Assembly: GCF_010015445.1 (NCBI RefSeq)
Contig: NC_053122.1
Span: 37,220,013-37,284,012 of the forward strand
Source: Perca fluviatilis
Lineage: Eukaryota > Chordata > Actinopteri > Perciformes > Percidae
Direction: 5' to 3'
DNA length: 64,000 bases
The notes beneath the pieces are model-generated. The model had not been told where the DNA came from. It did not search any database and worked only from the letters and a program-made list of their open reading frames with translations. Shown here one piece after another: positions 1-10,644 of the stretch. Positions within the stretch are counted from its first letter, which is position 1. Every line of letters begins with the position of its first letter. The position numbers and the translations under genes are program-made.

Positions 1-187
1 CCTGTTTTGTCTGTTTAGCGTTCACATTCCTGCCCTCGACTTGAAACTATTCCACTGATCGCTGACTGTAATACTCAAAGAAATGTGGGAAGAAGATGAC
101 TTGCAGGTTAACAAACACCGATAGATAAACAATACCGGTTTTAAAACTTAAAAAAACTTCAATCAAATGTTTGTGCAAATAGTTAAA

Positions 188-660
188 GCCTGGGGTCTTC
201 AACGTTTTTAGGACAAGGACCCCTGAGCTGAAAAAGAGACAGAGCAGGGACCCCTTAGGCTACAATATATAATGTATCAAATGAAGCTGCATATTAAACT
301 GGTCCTACAATAACGTGGCCAAGAGCCTTCAGATATACCTTTTTATGGTGCATAATACACAATACAAGCTGTTAAAATAATAATTGTTAACAAATCCATA
401 CATTTATACATAATGTTAAAATGTGGAACAGTGAATCCTTAAGTTTAACTGTATCTATAGGCCTATCATCAGTGTAGTGTAAATTAAAAAAAAAAAGAAA
501 AGAATAATCTTTACAATTAATATGTTGGATTCATGTTAATGGATATTTTCAGATATAGTCAGATAGATATTTAAACTATCAAACAATAATTTGGTGGCCC
601 CCCTGCAGCAACTCTGAGGACCAACTAGGGGTCCCGGACCCCCTGTTGAATATCTCTGTT
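188..660. mobile_element. Probable small TIR element (MITE) in arsi intron
   Basis: Both ends carry inverted matches of the type ggggtcttcaac / gttgaatatctctg and internal mirrored aggacccct / aggggtcc motifs. No coding sequence is present. The boundaries are approximate and no target duplication was identified. Confidence 0.4.
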
Positions 661-733
661 TGAAGCTGCTTGTGTAGAACAGTAGAATAGAAATCTGATG
701 CTCAGGTAACTTCATCTGTCTTCTTTCCTCCAG

Positions 734-808
734 GAAGGCATGTCTGCCCACCAGAAAGGGTTTTGACAGTTTCTTTGGTTCTCTTACAGGAAGTGTGGAT
801 TACTACAG
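734..808 (+). CDS. arsi: arsi exon: [17 protein letters not shown] block
   Basis: This 75-nt exon follows a pyrimidine tract and AG at 732-733 and ends before GT at 809-810. It begins with the last base of a split codon and ends with two bases of a Ser codon completed at 956. It encodes [19 protein letters not shown] followed by SVDYY, the conserved block that follows the active-site region in ARSB/ARSI sulfatases. It is too short to stand out as an ORF and was found by matching family sequence and splice phase. Confidence 0.85.
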
Positions 809-816
809 GTAAAAGT

Positions 817-878
<62 letters not shown>

Positions 879-3800
879 AGAGTGAACCAGGACTGATTAG
901 AATATCCGTTGTCCCTATGTGTTTCTATGACTCACATGTCTCCATCTGTCTCCAGTTATGGGTCCTGTGATGGCCCGGGCCTGTGTGGGTATGATCTCCA
1001 TGACGACGAGGGCGTGGCGTGGGGCCAGGAAGGGAAATACTCCACCACGCTGTTCACACAGAGAGCTCGCAAGATCCTGGAGAGTCACAAGCCCACGGAC
1101 AGGCCGCTCTTCCTGCTGCTCTCCCTCCAGGTATCACGCTGTGAGAAACCTCTCTGGAACAGGATTCAAATTTAAGCCCCTCAAAATCAGGGCAGAAGGA
1201 GAGAAAACATCTTCTTTTTTTTCAGGAATAGTTGCAGAGAATAAGTCAAATACAACGCAGCCTGACGAGTTTGGATGCAGCGTTAGTTTATGTCTGGGTG
1301 TGGGGGAGTCCGAAACGTTGGAATAACATTGAGGCCACATTAAAGTCTTTAGTTGTCTATGAGCCTCAGAATCTTATTTACAGACTTTCAACCACATTTA
1401 ATTAAACGCAGGCCAGACAGAAAATGTAACTTAGGGTGTTTTCACATATAGTCCTCTCTAAACGAAACAAACTCAGTCCTCTTAAAGAGGACCAAAAAGT
1501 GGACCAACAGAAAAGGGACTCAGTTCTTTTTGTGCTCACGGTGTCAGTTTACATGAAAGAAGGTCTCAGTTCTCTTTACTGGTCCACTTCAGCTCTGACA
1601 GGGCCTCAAGGCTAAAATACATAAAAGGCTAAAGGAACCTGGAAGGTGTTGTGTTCACAATGCACAGGTGAAGAGAACTACACCCCAGTCTTAAAGGGAA
1701 CCGTACTCAGACCATCTCCCCAAGAGTTATGAGTATGGTTTGTTTTAGACGGGTCTCCGGGCCAGATATACGTACATTACAATGTAGCGTTATCAGCGTC
1801 ATGACCAACACGCAGAAAGCGCACGCTGTGATACTTCAGCTTACGTCGTATTTACCAAACCTGCAATTCATCAGGTAATCAGCGCCTTTCTCCGCCCACT
1901 ATACCGTAAATTGCGCTGTAGCAAAGCGTTAAGTACTGGTGCTATGATACAGCTGAGTGCAGACTGCCATATTCCCACTGCTGATGCTAGGACTGTTTGA
2001 AATGATCCTGATTCCAGTATTTGGAATGTAGCGACAAGTTTAACAACCGCTGGAATGGAATGTGAACGCTGAGTCAGAGATTCTATGTCATCTTTGATTT
2101 CTTCCAGTAACTGTAATATTGCATGGCTGCCTAATCTGTAACTCTTAATGATTTCGTGTTCACTCAACTGAAAAAGTGTGATCCTTGTGGCAAAAATCCT
2201 TTCAGCTCGTCTCCTTGGCCTATGTCTTCGTCTTGCTCGGATTACTGCTGCCATTTCACCAGCACGCCCTCATACTCTGCTTCTGACTGGCTAGTAGTCC
2301 TTACCTAGGTACTGTCAGGGCACGCCCTCATACTCTGCTTCTGACTGGCTAGTAGTCCTTACCTAGGTACTGTCAGGGCACGCCCTCATACTCTGCTTCT
2401 GACTGGCTAGTAGTCCGTACCTAGGTCCTGAGCATGTGCGACTGCCAACAAAGATGGAACAGAAGTGAGATGTCTCACTCAAAAACAGAGAGCTCAACAC
2501 ACAGGGTGAAAAGAGGAGCTGCAGCAATGTGCAGTACAACAAAAATATGGTGTTTTTTGAAAATTAAACCATGTAAGCCTATTCTGATATAACCTCTAAA
2601 TACAATTATGAACCTGAAAATGAGCATATGAGCACTTTAAGTTCTGCACCAATATATATAAAAAGAAATACAAATAACCAATTAAAAAAATAATGAAATC
2701 AAACGTACAAAGTGAACCCTTTGTAAATGCACTGTGACATGTTTTTCTCCAGGCAGTTCACACTCCTCTCCAGATCCCCAAGTCCTACATCTACCCGTAC
2801 CGCGGCATGGCCAACGTCGCCCGGAGGAAGTTTGCTGCCATGGTGTCCACGGTGGACGAGGCGGTCCGAAACGTCACCTACGCTCTGAGAAAGTATGGGT
2901 ACTACCGGAACAGCGTTATCATCTTCTCCACCGACAACGGCGCCCAGCCCTTCACCGGAGGGAGCAACTGGCCGCTCCGAGGCCGAAAGGTACAAATACC
3001 TTATATATTTTGCATTTTGTACATCAATTTCACTGCAGAATTTAGTTTTAATAATATCTCCTACTTTCCAGCACAAAAATACATTCACCTTTACTCTTAC
3101 AGCTTCTGTAAGAGCTTAGAGCTCAGCTTTTGTTGTTTTTTTTAAAGTTAAAGAAACATGTATGCAGTCCTTCTTGTGCCAAAAAAGGAGTTTACCTATT
3201 AGTGTGAGATGTTTAAATAACATTTATCTTGGATTCCCCCCCAAAAAATTAAGTAATACTCATCACATTATCCTCAAGTGCCTGCAGATATTCACATGAT
3301 GTGATATAAAATGATGCTGTGAATATCAGTGGTGTATATAGCGATCTCGGCCAACCAACGGAACTGGCTTTGCCAACTGTAGCTGAACCTCCTGCCTGCG
3401 TTTCCAGGGTACGTATTGGGAAGGTGGAGTCCGTGGCGTGGCGTTTGTTCACAGCCCCCTGTTGAGACGCAGGAGACGGGTCTCCAAAGCTCTGCTCCAC
3501 ATCACCGACTGGTTCCCCACACTGGTGGGCCTGGCCGGGGGAAACACCAGCCAGGTCAGTGCAACTCTCTACCTTTACTCGAGCATTGTTGCAGGACTCG
3601 CTGCCATCGTGGGTTACCCTCTGCATGGTGTCACATTGCCAGACCTTCCTCCACAGCGCTGCGGAGGAAGGGTGGCTAGTCCACACAGCATTCTGGGATG
3701 GGAGAAAAACCTGCTCTGGTTTATTGGCATTTCTGTAAACCAATCACAATCACCTTGGGCGGTGCTAAGCACCAGACGGAGCCACAGGGCCTCTGCTAAA

Positions 3801-6800
3801 TAGTCTCAGGAAGGAACTTGTTTTGGTGGAACATGTGTACGTTCAAAAGTAGTTTTAGTCGTGCAACAGAAAACTCAGATTGGACAGATAGTCTAGCTAG
3901 CTGTCTGGATTTACCCTGCAGAGATCTGAGGAGTAGTTTACCATAGTCCTCACAAATCCACCAGAGGTTAGAACACCAACACAAAGAAAGCCCAAAGCAA
4001 CAGATATCCGGCCTAAATGAGTGAAATCTGGCGGAATTTCCTTCGGCAACAGAGCAATCTTGGAAGTGGAACGTCGTGGATATAGACTACGCTCAGCTCA
4101 GATCACAGCCAAGACAGACGATTTCTGAGCAACAGTATTTATTTTCACTGCTCACACACTTTAAACATAACTTTCCAACCATAAACGGTGGGTCCCTGTC
4201 TGCCTGGATATTGCCCGTTGCTCACAACTTTATAACAAAGAAGAAACAAAACAATATCTCACAGTCCAGTGTCCTGTCATCTGAAGGACCAGCAGCTACT
4301 GCATTTAAACAGAGAGTGTAATTAGTACAACAACAATCAGCTGAGACAATTAACTCACCTGGCACTGCTCTCATCATGAGTAACCCCACACCTGTTTCCA
4401 CTGCAGCTGATTGCAGACCACGCCCACCTCTACAAACATATGTAGCTAATTCGCTATTTGCTTCCATTTTTAGCACTTTTGACCGCTTCTGTCTTTGTAC
4501 TTGGTTTTTTGCTTGTAACTTGTATGTTTGTCATTAATGCTTTCTTAGCCAGGTCTCTTTTGTATCAGGATATTAAAGGGTAAATAATACCTTGGGAAAG
4601 GTACTCTCACTGAGTGCATTAGGTCCCATTCAGACTGCCTGCGTCAGCCGTCGGACGGTTCGGCAAAAAAGCAGGTCTTTCCATTCATGTTGAATGGGGG
4701 TAGTGCGTTTAGGCTGCGGCGGGGGTTGCCCCAGGGAGGGGACACGCTAAAATAAACACAGCGGGCCTGCGGCGAAAAGTTGAGACGGTCTCAACTTTTA
4801 GAGAAACGCAACCCGACATCACGCGGCGGTGGCCATGTCATGTAACCGGAGATCAGACTGGTCGGTGAGTTTTGAGAGTCCCGTACAGGAAATAGGAAAC
4901 ATCACTGCCTCTATCTCTGCCACAAGAACGTGTCAAAACACTATGAGGGTAGAGAACTGAATCACTCGGAAGTTTGTGTAATAGCTGGATGTTTCCTGCA
5001 ACAACAAAGTACTTACTATATCTCGCTGCTGCAGATCGCCAGATCGCTGTTTCTGAGGCAGCCTTACCCCTATTTTCCATTGAGCGCATCTGTGCTGCAT
5101 TCCATTTTCGTTCCAACCTCGGCCACGCGCCGTACCACACCGGGAGAGTCTCAGAAGCGCAGCGTCTTGCTGCCCGACTCGCAGATTATATTGTCTATAT
5201 TGTCTCGTGTTTATTTAGCTAGTATCTACCTTCCACTCCAAGCTCTCCTACAGTTAAACTCCACGCCTTCTCTTTTCTGGTGTTCCCTTTATAAAAAAGA
5301 TCTGTGATGTCTATTGTCTTTTTCCCACCTCCAAGCTGAATCTCTCGTCGTCCGTGGTGTTATACAGGAGACATAAATGATATTTGGGGGGTGTATTTTG
5401 GTAAACTGACTGAATACTCCCACTGTTTCCTGCCCAGCTGTCTGAACGCCCCGCAGCTCGTCTGAAAATAGACCTGGCGCGTATCTTTAGCGGAGTGGAG
5501 AGCTGCTTCACACTCTGGGACGCGGCGTGATGCAGCTGCTGGAATATCAAGCATCGACTTGAATGGCCGCGATTGCTCGCGGGGGCCGCGGCGCCTCCTG
5601 AACGCAGCACAGACGCGGCTGGTGGAAAATAGGGGTAACTGACCATTTGATAGTGCTGTAAAAGATTTAGTGGCAAGTGGCAGCAGATCAAGCATCAATC
5701 ATCACATCCATACATACAGTATATTAAATAGATCCATCAAGACAATACAGTAATAAAAAATCAGTGCCTGCTTAAAACCTCCTAAATTACCTAAATTACT
5801 CTTAACTCTAGGAGGTACAAAAGCTGCCCCTGGTAGAGTAGCTGTGAACATCTCTCACTCTGTTAAAATAATTGATTAAATATTTGGGGACAGCCCCATG
5901 CACAGTCCTATGTACCATGCACAGGTGAATCAGAGAGACTCGATCTTCTACTTGTAACCACCCAATAGTCTCAAAATGAGAAGTGTCAAGACGAGATCTC
6001 ATGGGGAGGTGCAGAATAAGCCTCATAACCTTATGACATTATTCATTGTCCCGGTTAGAGCTGAATGTGAAGCTCCGTCTACGTTAACCGTCATTTTGGC
6101 CTCAGACTTTACCAGATTACAGCGCTACTGTAAAACTGTCCATCTACTATCATGTTGATACATTTGCTCTTGACCTATTATGATAAGTGCACAACTGGCC
6201 ACATATCCACTTTGTGTTTTAGTCCATGAATTACTTGTATTGGCAAGTCAGTGCAGTCTGTGTACAGCTCCCAAAGAGCTTTTTTGGCATAGTATGCAAG
6301 TAGGTTTCCATTGCCAAAGCAGATAAACAAAGATAAACAAGTCTATCTTGGCTACAATCAACAGTACCTGACTAATCCAGAAGCTCAATAGCCACTATTA
6401 CCAAAGAAATTCATTATCATTTCTGTGTGGTAAATTTCTTGAGTATTTCTTCTGGCACCATTAATGCAGGGAACTCACATAAGAGCTTCTCATCACTCTC
6501 CAGAGGACCTTTCCTGTCTATTCTCTGAGTGTATTTGTTTCCCTGTCAGAGTCCCGGCCTGGATGGTTTCGATGTTTGGCCCACCATCAGCGAGGGGAAG
6601 GAGTCCCCTCGTCAGGAGATCCTTCACAACATCGACCCTCTGCACAAACCCCCCACTCAGACCATGAAGTGGGACGTCAGCACAGAGCGGGCATCAGGTG
6701 ACTACCAAAATAAAATGTCAAAAGGCGGCGTACTAAAAACTACTTCAGTCAAGGCGTCACGAAATTTCACTTGTGAGATAAATTACAAAACTGCCCACGC

Positions 6801-9800
6801 ATGGCAACAGGCTGGCAACCGGGGGTTCATGTAGGATTAGTCGTTCTGTGTATTTCGGTGGAAACAGCATGGTGAGTGATAAGCAGGGTAGTTCAAAGGC
6901 ATCATTAAATTTAACTTGTTCTTGCATTGTTATGGCACTGAAAAGTAAAGTTTGATTGTTAAGCGTGAATTCAGATTAGGGTTGCACGATATTGACAAAA
7001 TGTGATATTGCAATATCGATTATGAATTTGGCAATATCTATATTAATTTCGATTTTTTTAACTTATGGGAAAACCTATCAAAATAGATTCATAACAAATT
7101 AAACAAGTTTTCTTACAACACAAGTTTTATTTCAACTGACAGTCATATTGGTCTGCTACAACATGAATAAATACATAACGAACATGTCTAAGATAAGATA
7201 AAATAAGATAAGATAGACTTTATTAATCCCACACTGGGGAAATTCCTGAAAGAAATACAAATATGAGAAATACAAAAAGGCTCAGAGCTGCTGCAACAGG
7301 CTACCACTCACGCGGCAGCATCTTGCTTCAAGCTACAGAACAGGACATATTAGAAACAATAAAAATAAATATAAAAAGATATTGCATACTTATCGCGACA
7401 CTTTTGACATAATATTGCGCAGCGTGATATCGCGATAACGATATTGAGTCGATATATCATGCACCCCTAATTCAGATCAAGCTTTTCACCGCATCTCACG
7501 GTGTCATCATTGCTCAGTTGTCATGAATATTAGTGATATATATTTATTGAAGTATATGTAAAATTTGTATCAATTCTTACCTAGCCCTTTTAATGTAGCG
7601 CCATCAGGTCAAATATTTAATGTCTCCAACACTTTATGTACAAATAGCTGCAAAAACTAATGACATTAGTACAAAAAGACACTCTAGAGATAAACAAACA
7701 ATACATTTATATAAGCAACGATAAATAATAGTTGTATAGTAAATAAACAAACGGTTGTATTTAACGTTACAGTATTGCACAGTCAATTATTGCATGGTTT
7801 ATCAGTCCTGGTGTGTGGGTTTAGGCTATCTTTCTCATGGAAGAGAGACATTTGGAGCCAAAGAAAGGAGGTGGACAGAAATTAAGATGAAAAGGGAATA
7901 AAGTAAGGAGGGATGTATGGAAGGAAGACATCTAAGCAGCAGCTCCTCTTACAGAGAACTAAGCAATATAAAAATGGAATAAAAGTTATTTGGCTAGTGT
8001 TGACTTTGTATTCCTCATTCGTCTAACTTTTCTTTGATTTGTCGGCAGGCAAACCCAAAGGCCCAAAGAAGCCAAAGAAGAAGAAGATCCTGAAGCAGAA
8101 ACCAAAGCAGAAGGCAGCGTTCAGGTTGAAGACCACCAAGAAACCTCGAACGTTTTCCCATCATGCTGCTAAGCCTAAAGCCGAGCCCCTTCCTAAAGCC
8201 AAGCTTAAACCCGTCCCGAAATCCAAACTTAAATCCAAGACCAAAGTCTACCCTCAGAACCAGAGACCGTCCCATTATTATCCACATCTGAAGTCCCACT
8301 CCGGCAAGTCTCCGTCAGTGTCAGGAACATCCCGCCCTAAATCTCAGCCTCCCGTCCAATCACGTGTCAAGTCAAAATCCAGACGCAACACATCCCAGAA
8401 CCTGTCCCGGGCAAGAACACCTCGACCAAAATCCAAGACACAGTCCAAGCTACATTTAAAGTCAAAGTCCAGGCGGACATTACCCCAACACCAGAACATG
8501 TCCCAGCCGGGGACGCCGCAGCCAAACCCCCGTCCCACTCCCCAGCTCGGTCTCCAGCCGGTGTGGGACGCGTCGGTCCAGGCGGCCATCAGAGTCGGAG
8601 ACTGGAAGCTGCTGACAGGAGACCCAGGACACGGAGACTGGGTCCCCCCACAGGTACTGCAACACATGAGGGCTGCTCCATTATAGAAAAAAATGATAAT
8701 CACAAATTCTTTTGTTCAGTATTAAAATCAGGATTATTTAACACAGTAACTTTTGGAAAGATGTTGCATTTATTAAAGTTAAAAAACAGTTCAACAAATC
8801 AACAGGGAAACATTGTGACATTTCCCTTCATACTTTTCCTGTAATCACCTTCAAATAAATAATAATAAAAAGAAAAATAATAAAAAGAAAAGAAAAGCAA
8901 AAATAAATTAAATCAAAATAAATTTGTGTCATAAATCTGTGTAATTCAGCAAACAAGACTGAATAAGAGTTTACTTGCAAAATCATTGTTTTTACCGACC
9001 ATTGTTTTTGTGATCTTTCAGACTGATCTCATGAAGTGGCGTATGTATGACACGCCAATTCGTATGCCATTATTGGCGTGTTATCAAGACGCATACTCGC
9101 TTTTTAGCGTTTTAGTGTTTATCAACGCTGTTTGGCCTCCATTGACTTACATTAACTTGCGTTTGCGTGTGAATTTACGCCGTAGCGAGTAGTATGAAAT
9201 CCACGTAGGGATGTTGGTCGGGGTGGAGGATGGGTAAACACAGGACTTTCACCGAGGAGAGCGGGAATCGTGTCCCGCGTGTGGCGTTTCCTTTTCACGT
9301 TTGTTCTTTTCCTAAACCCAACCTGCGTGTGACGTTTCCTAAACCCAACCGTAGCCTCGCGATAACACGCCACGTGGCTTTAGAAAGTGGCGTGTATGTT
9401 TACGCTGTGACGTTGAAGACTGCCGTCCGCTGTATACAGCGTAGACATACACGCGGATAGCTCAAAATGCGTCCAGATAACATGAAAGTGGCGTGTATGT
9501 TTACGCGAAGTCATGATATCACGTTGGATCTTTAGGTGCTGAAATCCAAATCGCAATCAAATTCTATTAATTGCACAGCCCTTTAAAACATTTAGACCCA
9601 TTTTAACTCTCTTCTGTTTCAAACAACATAAATAATCGCACATCCTATTTTAGTTTAGTTTATTGGTTATACAAATACTACAGATTAATATACACATAAT
9701 CAATAAAAGATGTGATGGAGAGCTGTAAAAAACCCTCAGAGGAGCTTAATCTGGGCACTCTCCAATGCATACTCCAATTAAAATAGAAAGATAACCTAAA

Positions 9801-10293
9801 CTACTTCTTACAATGTACAAGTACTAGCGTTCTCTGATGGTAAAGCATTCCATGTCATTTAAACCCTCCTCAGGTACTTCCCACTCTCCCGGGACGCTGG
9901 TGGAACCTGGAGCGGGCCGCCTCGGCGCTGCCCAAACCCTCCACCCTAAAAAACGTCTGGCTGTTCAACATCACGGCCGACCCGTGCGAGCGCCGGGACC
10001 TGGCCGACCAGAGACCAGATGTGGTCCAGCGGCTGATGGCCCGGCTCGCCCACTACAACCAAACCGCCGTGCCGGTTTACTTCCCGCCCGACGACCCTCG
10101 AGCCGATCCCAGCCGGCACAGGGGGGCCTGGGTGCCCTGGGTGCACGGAGACGAGGGCGAGGAGGGGAAGTACCACGGAGTGTACAAGAAAGGGAAGAAC
10201 AAGAAGAAGAGGAAGAAGCCCAAGTGCCCGCTGTGCAAGCTGCAGGCGTTCTTTCTGAAACTGAACACCAGGATGATGTCCAATCGGATCTGA
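734..10293 (+). CDS. arsi: Arylsulfatase I-type sulfatase, C-terminal seven coding exons (5' exons outside window)
   Basis: Seven exons join in frame: 734-808, 956-1130, 2753-2989, 3408-3554, 6550-6697, 8049-8653 and 9874-10293, giving about 601 residues and a TGA stop at 10291-10293. Every intron is GT-AG and split codons match across junctions. Sulfatases hydrolyse sulfate esters; ARSI is a secretory-pathway member of the ARSB/ARSI/ARSJ group and needs SUMF1 to convert its active-site Cys. Visible: the [12 protein letters not shown] block, AVHTPLQ (active-site His region), STDNGAQ (metal-binding Asp-Asn), WPLRGRK (active-site Lys), [22 protein letters not shown] and WLFNITADP. The C-terminus (KCPLCKL then [11 protein letters not shown]) resembles ARSI rather than ARSJ, which ends in a Lys-rich tail. 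The nucleophile Cys and first metal ligands lie on upstream exons not seen here. Odd points are a 171-residue basic insertion in exon 8049-8653 and many introns. Teleosts may have two arsi paralogs, and which one this is was not settled. Confidence 0.9.
818..877. repeat. (ATT)n microsatellite filling a short arsi intron
   Basis: About 20 units of ATT occupy 60 of the 147 bases between exons 734-808 and 956-1130. Confidence 0.97.
956..1130 (+). CDS. arsi: arsi exon: [12 protein letters not shown] block
   Basis: The acceptor AG is at 954-955 and the donor GT at 1131-1132. The exon starts in phase 2 and ends in phase 0. It encodes [19 protein letters not shown] through FLLLSLQ. The CDGPG.CG.DLH block separates ARSI from ARSJ and ARSB, which have different residues here. 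Confidence 0.9.
1871..2254 (-). pseudogene. PIF/Harbinger (HARBI1-like) transposase N-terminal fragment
   Basis: A 127-residue frame begins [16 protein letters not shown] and contains [19 protein letters not shown], resembling the N-terminal region of HARBI1-like transposases (GSFQ...A.GISQ...S). The catalytic DDE portion is absent, so this is a truncated relic. It abuts a TTAA-type element whose repeats begin at 2263. Confidence 0.65.
2263..2431 (+). repeat. 58-bp tandem repeat, three units
   Basis: Units start at 2263, 2321 and 2379, each beginning cacgccctcatactctgctt. The same 58-bp unit is again in three copies at 52114-52281, so the tandem array is part of a dispersed element. Confidence 0.9.
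2263..2640 (+). mobile_element. Right part of a TTAA-flanked element (same family as 51876-52485)
   Basis: After the 58-bp repeats, sequence to the end gagcatatgagcact-TTAA (2637-2640) closely matches 52280-52489. The left end is missing or displaced by the Harbinger fragment. Confidence 0.7.
2753..2989 (+). CDS. arsi: arsi exon: metal-binding STDNG region
   Basis: A 79-codon, phase 0/0 exon after a tttttctccag acceptor and before gtacaaat. It encodes [19 protein letters not shown], then [12 protein letters not shown], the [11 protein letters not shown] helix, [13 protein letters not shown] and NWPLRGRK. The His of AVHTPLQ, the Asp-Asn of STDNG and the Lys of RGRK correspond to active-site and metal residues in ARSB. 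The motif reads DNGAQ, where family members usually have DNGGQ. NVT is a possible N-glycosylation site. Confidence 0.92.
3408..3554 (+). CDS. arsi: arsi exon: [10 protein letters not shown] block
   Basis: A 49-codon, phase 0/0 exon with acceptor tttccag and donor gtcagt. It encodes [19 protein letters not shown], a basic RRRRR stretch, then [19 protein letters not shown]. This is a strongly conserved sulfatase block; NTS is a possible N-glycosylation site. Confidence 0.92.
3624..4085 (-). repeat. Dispersed repeat, copy of 28885-29275 and 52530-52770
   Basis: Read on the minus strand, this stretch shares long blocks with two plus-strand copies, for example the segments around aaaccagagca and cagaccttcctcc. 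It contains no intact coding frame and sits in the arsi intron just after exon 3408-3554. The family was not named. Confidence 0.65.
4640..5650. repeat. Cluster of small GC-richer repeats with inverted copies
   Basis: Segments near 5062-5110 (cttacccctattttccat) and 5580-5645 on the opposite strand are related inverted copies. No coding function was recognised. This fills part of the 3-kb arsi intron. Confidence 0.4.
5808..6026 (-). pseudogene. LINE ORF2 C-terminal fragment
   Basis: The frame contains [18 protein letters not shown] and [12 protein letters not shown]. It resembles the region after the reverse transcriptase palm in non-LTR retrotransposons (K..HG.AP.YL...F and H...TR). Only this short piece remains; the clade is not assigned. 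Confidence 0.55.
6550..6697 (+). CDS. arsi: arsi exon: [13 protein letters not shown] / LHNIDP block
   Basis: The exon follows ccctgtcag and precedes GTGACT, starting in phase 0 and ending in phase 1. It encodes [31 protein letters not shown] and a divergent tail [12 protein letters not shown]. The tail leads directly into the basic insertion of the next exon, so normal ARSI sequence stops soon after LHNIDPL. Confidence 0.9.
6977..7469. mobile_element. hAT-type MITE with 8-bp target duplication ATTCAGAT
   Basis: The ends are tagggttgcacgatatt and gatatatcatgcacccct-a. ATTCAGAT is repeated exactly at 6969-6976 and 7470-7477. Inside, a stretch near 7195-7260 (cccacactggggaaattc) looks like a separate repeat tail. 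No coding sequence. Confidence 0.8.
8049..8653 (+). CDS. arsi: arsi exon: Lys/Pro/Ser-rich insertion followed by conserved WKLLTGDP block
   Basis: The acceptor is gtcggcag (AG at 8047-8048) and the donor GT is at 8654-8655; the exon is in phase 1 to phase 0. The last 30 codons (8564-8653) encode [20 protein letters not shown] and then WVPPQ, standard ARSI sequence. The first 171 codons have no counterpart in ARSI or ARSB as I recall them. They are rich in Lys, Pro, Ser and Arg, with repeated short motifs such as [28 protein letters not shown] and LKSKSRR. The reading frame is open throughout and both splice phases fit, which argues that the insertion is translated. Confidence 0.87.
9010..9515 (+). 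repeat. Dispersed fish-type repeat of about 500 bp
   Basis: The start (gactgatctcatgaagtgg) and repeated gtggcgtgtatgtttacgc at 9387 and 9487, plus ctaaacccaacc motifs, resemble a repeat common in perciform genomes as remembered. It lies in the last arsi intron. No coding function is visible. Confidence 0.5.
9874..10293 (+). CDS. arsi: arsi terminal coding exon
   Basis: The acceptor is ccctcctcag and the stop TGA is at 10291-10293. The exon encodes [19 protein letters not shown], then [51 protein letters not shown], a short basic run [13 protein letters not shown], and [18 protein letters not shown] to the C-terminus. The CPLCKL and KLNTR ending resembles that of ARSI. NIT and NQT are possible N-glycosylation sites. 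No AATAAA was seen in the first 350 bases after the stop. Confidence 0.92.
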   Translation, partial: VLPTLPGRWWNLERAASALPKPSTLKNVWLFNITADPCERRDLADQRPDVVQRLMARLAHYNQTAVPVYFPPDDPRADPSRHRGAWVPWVHGDEGEEGKYHGVYKKGKNKKKRKKPKCPLCKLQAFFLKLNTRMMSNRI

Positions 10294-10644
10294 GGCGTCG
10301 ACTCCAGCCGTGAAACCATTGTGTCAAAGACGTTGTTTTCCTAAAAACCAGGGAAAAGTGGTAGCCAGGGGAGTTAATTCCACTAAACATGTCCTTTCAC
10401 TGGCTTCACTTTTCTACACGCTCCTCTAAAAATCAAGTCCAACCAGTTTACGTACTGTCACATATCTCATCTGAGGGGACACTGCCCAGATCATGTGTAA
10501 GACTTTCTTTCACTGACTTTTAAAGGGTCAGTTCACTCAAACCACAACATGTTCTCTGACTTATCCCTTGTGATATCTGGCCATGCAGTAGAGCTGAACG
10601 ATTTGGGAAAAAAAATCTAATTGCGATTTTTCTGCCAGATATAG

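Noticed and set aside
9837..10390. Alternative long frames over the last arsi exon on both strands
   Set aside because: They overlap a conserved exon in the correct frame and are explained by its high GC content.
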